DNA of 64,000 nucleotides. Origin: Phellopilus nigrolimitatus (taxonomy: Eukaryota > Basidiomycota > Agaricomycetes > Hymenochaetales > Hymenochaetaceae). Location of the stretch: assembly GCA_021029095.1 (NCBI GenBank), contig JAJOHG010000011.1:1-64000 (forward strand), read 5' to 3'. The position numbers were made by a program, and so were the translations under genes. How positions within the stretch are numbered: the first letter of the stretch is position 1; each line of letters begins with the position of its first letter. Below are positions 57,943-64,000 of this stretch, in pieces. Under the pieces are notes generated by a model, which was not told the DNA's origin, did no database searches, and worked only from the letters and a program-made list of their open reading frames with translations.

Positions 57943-59466
57943 ATGTCTATAGACCTTACTCTGCACCGCATTGAAAAGCTCTTGTCAAGTTTTGAACGCT
58001 ACAAACGTCCGACTGTACACATTGCTGGTACTAATGGCAAAGGAAGCGTATCTGCTCTGCTGACCCGGATATTCATCGCAGCGGATCTGTCAGTCGGACG
58101 CTTCAACAGTCCACATCTCGTCTCTGTGCACGACAGTATCACGATAAACGACACTCCTGTCTCTAAATCGTTATATGACTCTATAACGACAGAAGTGTGC
58201 AGGGTGAACCAAGAGCAGGACATACACGCGAGCAACTTCGAGGTTCTGACAATAACAGCTCTCTTGATCTTCGAGCGTGCAGAAGTCGACGTAGTCGTCT
58301 GTGAAGTCGGAATGGGCGGCCGACTAGACGCTACGAATGTGATACCTGATGACGCCATCCTTATTTCCGCCATAACTTCTATCGATCTAGACCATCAAGC
58401 TTTCCTCGGACCAACAGTCGCAGACATTACTCGCGAAAAGGCCGGGATAGTCAGGAAGGGGAAATCTGTTGTGCTCAGCACTCAGAAGCACCCGGAAGTA
58501 GAAACGGTGGTGAAGGCGATTGTCGAGTCAGCTCAAGCCCGCCTAATTTCTGCTCCTACGGTAGTCGACAGAGCATGGAATGAGATCACAGACGGTCCTA
58601 ACCCGCCTCCATTCTCCTTGTACCCTTTCTCTCCCCCTGCGCCTCGCCCTTTGGAGGTTAGATTCCCGGAGAAGACTTACAACCTGCTCCTGCCTCTTCA
58701 TGGCGACCATCAGCTGGACAATCTTGGAACAGCTCTCGCGGTCGTTCATAGTTTGACCTCAGATGCCGCACAGCAAACTCTTATTCGCGAACGACTTTCT
58801 AGCATGAATGCGGACTCTCTTGCCAAAGCCGTGCGCAGCTGTTCATGGCCTGGCCGACTTTCATTCCACGCCTACCACGATCTTAGTGACACCTCGTCTC
58901 GACACCTCACCGTTCTCGCGGATGGCGCTCACAACGAAGCGGCGTCGCAAATGCTCGCTTCGTACATCTCCGGTCTCCTCTCGTCTCTTCCGCCCATCGA
59001 CGAGGGCCAGAAACGCCCCATTAGCTTAACATACATACTCGCACTGTCGCATTCGCCGCCCAAAACTCCCGCGTCCGTGCTATCTCCGCTCCTTTCTTCT
59101 CAAACATTAGGACGGTCCGTTGAGGTGACAAAGAACGTCGCGTTCCTCCGCTTCTCTCCACCTGCAGGCATGCCGTGGGTTAAATCTGTCGCGCCGTCAG
59201 TGATGGCAGAGATCGCGAGGTCCGTGTGCGCGGAGGGGCCTGATAACGACGAGAGCACCGGAGGTAGAAAAGGTCTTAATGTCTGGATGGCACCTGACGA
59301 CGAGACCACGGACGCCGTAGCTGAACTGAGACATGCACTTGCGTGGGCTGCGGATCAAAATGCTTCGGGTAAAGGACGACCACAGGACTCCCTGGTGGTG
59401 GTTGCAGGCAGTTTATATCTCGTCGCGGATCTATACAGGCTTTTAGGACAGTCGAATCGTACCTAA
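57943..59466 (+). CDS. FOL3: Dihydrofolate synthase FOL3 (folylpolyglutamate synthase family)
   Basis: Uninterrupted 507-residue frame, the only intron-free conserved gene in the window. HIAGTNGKGS (residues 26-35) is the ATP-binding P-loop, and CEVGMGGRLDATN (120-132) is the second Mur-ligase-like signature. FNSPHLVSVHDSITIND resembles the dihydrofolate-synthase branch (FOL3) rather than FPGS (MET7). REKAGIVRKGK and SWPGRL ... LADGAHNEAA mark the carbamate-Lys region and the C-terminal ligase domain. The enzyme joins glutamate to dihydropteroate to make dihydrofolate. It is somewhat longer than the yeast enzyme because of loops near 205-220 and 420-450. Bifunctional DHFS/FPGS activity cannot be excluded. 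Confidence 0.92.
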   Translation: MSIDLTLHRIEKLLSSFERYKRPTVHIAGTNGKGSVSALLTRIFIAADLSVGRFNSPHLVSVHDSITINDTPVSKSLYDSITTEVCRVNQEQDIHASNFEVLTITALLIFERAEVDVVVCEVGMGGRLDATNVIPDDAILISAITSIDLDHQAFLGPTVADITREKAGIVRKGKSVVLSTQKHPEVETVVKAIVESAQARLISAPTVVDRAWNEITDGPNPPPFSLYPFSPPAPRPLEVRFPEKTYNLLLPLHGDHQLDNLGTALAVVHSLTSDAAQQTLIRERLSSMNADSLAKAVRSCSWPGRLSFHAYHDLSDTSSRHLTVLADGAHNEAASQMLASYISGLLSSLPPIDEGQKRPISLTYILALSHSPPKTPASVLSPLLSSQTLGRSVEVTKNVAFLRFSPPAGMPWVKSVAPSVMAEIARSVCAEGPDNDESTGGRKGLNVWMAPDDETTDAVAELRHALAWAADQNASGKGRPQDSLVVVAGSLYLVADLYRLLGQSNRT

Positions 59467-59873
59467 ATTGTCAGTTTGGATAGTGCATCCCGCATTTCTG
59501 TTGATCTTGGTTGGCCTCTGTTGAGACAGGATTCGGCATATCTATTTTTTCTTTCTTTCTCACTCTCTTCATCATGGTGACTGACGCATGTTTCTTTTTT
59601 TTTAACGAGTCACAGCAGGCGATAAACTGAAGTGCATTATATTGATCAATATCAATCCTTACATTAAATGGAGATCCATCTATCATCCATCCATCCACAA
59701 AGCTAGCATTCACGTTCAATATCAGAGCGGGGGAAAGCACTTGTGTATTGCAAGACAATTGTTACAAAAATATACTACAACAAACAAAACCATTCAGTTC
59801 CTATTCTACACGGATACAATGAATTCTTGTCCTTTCTTTTCTTTTGTTTTTACCTCAGCGTTGATGGAAGGCT
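59467..59873. other. Convergent intergenic region
   Basis: 3' flanks of FOL3 and glycogen phosphorylase, AT-rich, with T runs and a CATC-type short repeat near 59672-59696. Nothing else recognised. Confidence 0.5.
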
Positions 59874-62800
59874 TTACTGGACCTTGATTGGCTCGACGTT
59901 CCAATACTCCTCCGCATACGTCAGGATCGCGCGGTCAGAGCTGAACTTGCCCATCTGTGCGACAGACAGAAAACGCGTTAGAAATGCATTTATGTTCAGC
60001 CAATGAAATGCTGACCTTAGCAGAAGTCCGAATGCTCTTCTTGATCCACTCCGTTCGGTCCTGGTATGCTGCGTCTACCATCGACAGAGCTTGGACATCT
60101 GTATTCAGCAAAAAAAAAAAGATACTGAGCTTTGTAGGGTGAGTGTTAGATGAATAATCACGAACAAGAGTCAAAGTCCTCGGTGATGAGGTAGTAATCT
60201 CCTTGTCGAATAGTGTTGAGGAGTCTGCGAATGAAATAAACGCAAAATCGGATAAATAACTATCCGTACTAAGGTAAGAAAAGACAGAGAAAATCGTACG
60301 GCTCGTAGGTGCCTCCGTCACCAAATCGACCAGCGGAGATCTCGTTCAGGACCGCAGCGAGCGCCGGCGATTTCTTTTCAATGGGTACCGGATGCTAAGA
60401 ATATACATTTTAGTTGCTATGATTATACCGACAGTTTGATATTGACACATACGTATGTGTGCTGGTGACGCAACTCGTCGACGGCGGGAGTCAAATGGCC
60501 GAAGAAAACTGCGAGTAGAATTATCAGGACAAAAAATTAACGGACAAATTTGATTACTCACAGACGTTGCTTTCGCCGACCTCTTCAGCGATTTCGATGT
60601 TTGCACCATCGACTGTGCCGAGCAGCAAGCCGCCATTCAAGCAGAACTTCATGTTGCTCGTGCCAGACGCCTCAGTACCCGCAGTCGAAACTGTGGGCAT
60701 ATTAGCCTCGAACGGTAGTTCGTACATATAGTAAATATAAGAACGCACTGTGCTGCGAGAGGTCCGATGCGGGGATGAGGATCTCCGCGAGGGAGACGGA
60801 GTAGTCTGGGAGGAAGAACATCTCAAGGTATGGCGACGTGTCTGGGTCCGCATTGATCACGCGAGCGACGTTCACGATGAGCCGGATCGTCAATTTTGCG
60901 ATGTAGTACCCCGGCGCAGCCTTGCCGGCGAAAAACACGACGCGTGGGTTGACCTTCTTGCGTTCCTCAGGTGTCATGGCCTTGAGAGCGAGATACCTCT
61001 GAAATACGATCGAATAACTTTAGTTCACGTAAGCACGTAGTAATTGTCTCTTGTTTCTTACGTGAACGACGCCGAGGAGGTTTAACGTTTGACGCTGCAC
61101 AAAAATTACGATCGTAACATTTCTAGATCAAGTCTTGAACGTACCTTATATTCGTGCAACCGTTTGATCTGAACATCGAACATGGCACTCGTGTTCACTT
61201 TGATCTATGAAAGTATCAGCTTCATCCTTACATCTCAGGAAACAGACATGCTCAATAATGACGACGTACTCCAAGTGTATTTTCAACATGATTCGCCAGA
61301 CGCTCTTTGTTGCTCTGCTTGACTGCCGCCCACTTCTTCTGGAATGTCGGATCGTCTACATGCTGGAGCAGGCCCTCGAGTTTAAACAGGTCTTTCAACC
61401 AAACTTCCTTCTTCAATTTCAGTGTCTCGGTGATCAGATTGGAAAGGAGTGGGTTGCATTGGTCGAGCCAGCGGCGCGGAGTAACTTTCGCCATGCTCAG
61501 TCCCTGAGTTTAATAAAGAGGTAGGATATCTACTTACTGCCGTTCGTGACGTTCGAAAATCTGTTTTCAGGCGTTGAGATATATCGTTATAAATGTAAGC
61601 CATCACGTACTTGCTTATGCCATAGAAGTCAACAAAGTCCTTCAGGATCGTTGTCTTGACGAGCTCGCTGTGCAGTTCAGCAACGCCATTGACTTTCCGG
61701 CTCCCAATGCACGCTAAGTTCGCCATGCGCACATACTGCGGCGTGCCCTCCAAGATGATGGACATGCGCGCGAGCCTGTCCCGGTCTCCGGGGAACTTGT
61801 GCTCCACCTGCTGCAGGAAGTGCATGTTGATATCGAAGATAATCTGCATGTGGCGCGGGAGGAGGTGCTGCACGAGCGGTACGGGCCACTTCTCCAGCGC
61901 CTCGGGCAGAACGGTGTGGTTCGTGAAGAAGAATGTGTTTGTGACGATCGTCCACGCCTTGTCCCAAGGCAGGTCCTCCTCGTCTATGAGGAGGCGCATG
62001 AGTTCCGGAATCGCGAGCGTCGGGTGCGTGTCGTTCAGTTGAATTGCGACGTAGTCCGAGAACTCCTCAATCGGCTTTCCTTGGTTTTTGAACCGTCGCA
62101 TCATATCGTTTAGACTCGCGGCGGTCCAGAAATACTGCTGTTTCAGACGTAGTTCCTTTCCGACCATCGTGTTGTCATTGGGGTACAGCACAGCGGTAAT
62201 GTTTTCTGCGGAGTTAGACGCCTGCACGGCCTGCTCGTAGTCGCCCGCATTGAACGAATTCAGGTCGAAGCCACGCTTCGGCTTGCTCTCCCATAGACGC
62301 AAATTGTTCGTCGTCTTCGTGTGGTAGCCCGGAATCATGACGTCATACGCGACAGCGAGGACCTCCTGTCCGCCGCTCCAGATTGCCTTGCCACTGTCAC
62401 CAATGCGCTCCGCGTACCCGTAGAAGCGTATGTCGACTGTTACGTCGGTGCGCGGAAGCTCCCAAGGGTTCGTGTTGTTCAACCACGGGTCGGGTGCCTC
62501 GAGCTGCGAGCCATCCGAAGAGATGAGCTGCTGAAAGATGCCGTACTTGTAGCGCAAGCCATATCCCCACATGGGTAGTTCCGTGCTCGCGCTCGAGTCT
62601 AGGTAGCACGCAGCGAGCCGCCCGAGGCCGCCATTGCCAAGAGCTGCGTCGCGCTCGCAATCTGTAGGTGAACATGAGAAATGTGTTTGGATGATGGTCC
62701 CAGCTTTGACCCACCGATGAGATCCTCGAGGTTAAAGCCAAGCTTATTGGCAGACTCGCTAAACTCGTTCTTAAGACCAAGATTAAGGAGCGCGTTGTCA

Positions 62801-63359
62801 AGCGTGCGTCCCATGAGGAACTCTAGCGAAAAATAGTAAGCCCGCTTTTGAGAAGAACGCGAATATTGAAGCTGGGTGTCATTCCAGTTCACCTAAGTCG
62901 AAAAGTGTTAATTCGGTGTGCAAAGAGGCGATCGGAGATGCTTAACACGTACAATGAGATCATCGCGAGCGGAAAGCGCGACAGCCTGGTATGCGCCAAG
63001 ATTATCAAGGTTGTAGGCCTGACGTGCAAGCGAAGTCTGCACGTGATTCACTATGGACTTGGAAATGGATGGGACATCTAGATGATTATTAGAAATAAGA
63101 ACATGCATTATAAGTTACAGTAATACATTAGAGCTCACCAGCATCGACGCCTCGTATGCCCTCCTTCCATGTCTTCTCGTCACCTAGTGGCCAGATCTCT
63201 TTCCCGATGCATCATTTTCCGGGATATAACCTAGTGTTCTGTCAGACGCGCTCGCCGTCGACGGCGGTGGAGACAGAAAGACGAACCTGTGAGAGTTCGA
63301 ACATGACGGCGCTGCCGCTTAGGCTTGCCGATCTCTTTCGTATCAATGGTTGAGGTCAT
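59874..63359 (-). CDS. GPH1: Glycogen phosphorylase, apparent one-base frameshift near the N-terminus
   Basis: A multi-exon gene starts 63359-63287 then 63230-63139 and runs to a stop at 59874. Family blocks are present throughout: [139 protein letters not shown] (pyridoxal-phosphate site) and [16 protein letters not shown]. The enzyme releases glucose-1-phosphate from glycogen in the cytosol. In exon 2 the conserved [10 protein letters not shown] and [15 protein letters not shown] blocks are offset by one base at about 63201-63206 (TCGGGAAAGAG), with no intron to explain it. Either a base is missing from the sequence or the allele is broken. All later exons checked are in frame. Confidence 0.9.
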
Positions 63360-64000
63360 GGTTGGAGGGAAACTGTCGCCGTCAACAGCAGACGATGAAG
63401 GGGAGGGGGCGCGGACGGAGAAAACGGGAGGGCTTAAGACCGTTTATATGCATCGTGGCTGAGAGGAACGGGTGAGATCGGCCGCTTACCACAGCACATA
63501 TTTACCAAATGAAGTATTTCTATTGACTTATGCGGTGAACATGGCGGTCACTTGCACAATCTTCTCGACTATCTCCGCACGTTCTGATGTCAGTTCTTCA
63601 CTGCGCTCTTCCTCCAACTCATACCGTCTGAATCTTAGAAGACGCTCTGGAGTCACCAGGTCCGATCTGCAGACTCGAAATTGCGAACGTCAATTGCGGT
63701 CCGAACACCTAATATTGAGAAATGGCCGCCTTGCTTTCTTCTAAAGCGTTATCGGCGGTGTCGGTGGTGCCCCATTTCTGTGTGACATGTCAAGTGAGTC
63801 TGCTAAGATATACTTCCCAGAGCTTTGTTGTCCTTGTGATATTTCGTCGTGCGGTCGAGGCGTATCGAATGCACATGTACATGTACTTGCACTGAAACGT
63901 TCGAAGTTATTCGAAGGAGTAAAAAATGCAGGCGTTATATAATTGAATGGAGCATTGCAAGATGGACCCAACTATATAATTATCCGCCCAGACATTTCCC
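63360..64000. other. Upstream flank of glycogen phosphorylase
   Basis: Promoter-side DNA of the phosphorylase gene up to the window edge; no gene recognised. A short ACATGTACATGTAC palindrome lies near 63871-63884. Confidence 0.45.

Overview
The window looks like nuclear DNA of an agaricomycete basidiomycete (Polyporales-like is an inference). Nearly every gene is split by GT..AG introns of about 45-60 nt. The content fits: a STE3-type pheromone receptor, a FunK1-type fungal kinase, a fungal-type VPS36 with two NZF fingers, and a two-Myb telobox protein. No plasmid, phage, CRISPR or operon features were seen. All exon boundaries were worked out by hand from frame continuity and splice motifs.

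Layout. 1-2642: a very GC-rich gene for a His/Pro/Gln-rich low-complexity protein (+). 2643-10833: about 8.2 kb with simple repeats and no convincing gene. 10834-16000: an MPP6-like exosome cofactor (-), a zinc-dependent deaminase (+), an unknown 166-aa gene (-), an intron-containing tRNA-Arg(CCU) (-) and a 127-aa single-pass membrane protein (+). 16444-21538: a NUP98-family nucleoporin and FES1, in tandem (-). 21539-26340: gene-poor, with doubtful coding fragments and a 687-bp foldback MITE-like element with target-site duplication. 26341-29055: a secreted/transmembrane Ser/Thr-rich protein (-). 30131-40451: VPS36 (+), MRD1 (-), prefoldin subunit 3 (+) and a 13-exon MFS transporter (+). 40952-46401: a FunK1-like kinase lacking a clear 5' end (+) and a double-Myb TRF/Tay1-like protein (-). 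46893-55320: a many-exon SHPRH/IRC20-like SNF2-RING protein and proteasome subunit RPN9 (-). 55764-63359: a STE3 receptor (-), dihydrofolate synthase FOL3 (+) and glycogen phosphorylase (-).

Most genes are conserved housekeeping genes for RNA processing, nuclear transport, proteostasis, ESCRT sorting, folate and glycogen; they share no pathway. Variable content is concentrated in the 8-kb gene-free block, the 22-26 kb repeat region and the STE3 neighbourhood. Three otherwise well-preserved genes (STE3, glycogen phosphorylase, SHPRH-like) carry one-base reading-frame breaks within conserved coding sequence. These are either assembly indels or recent lesions, and need read-level checking before any gene is called dead.
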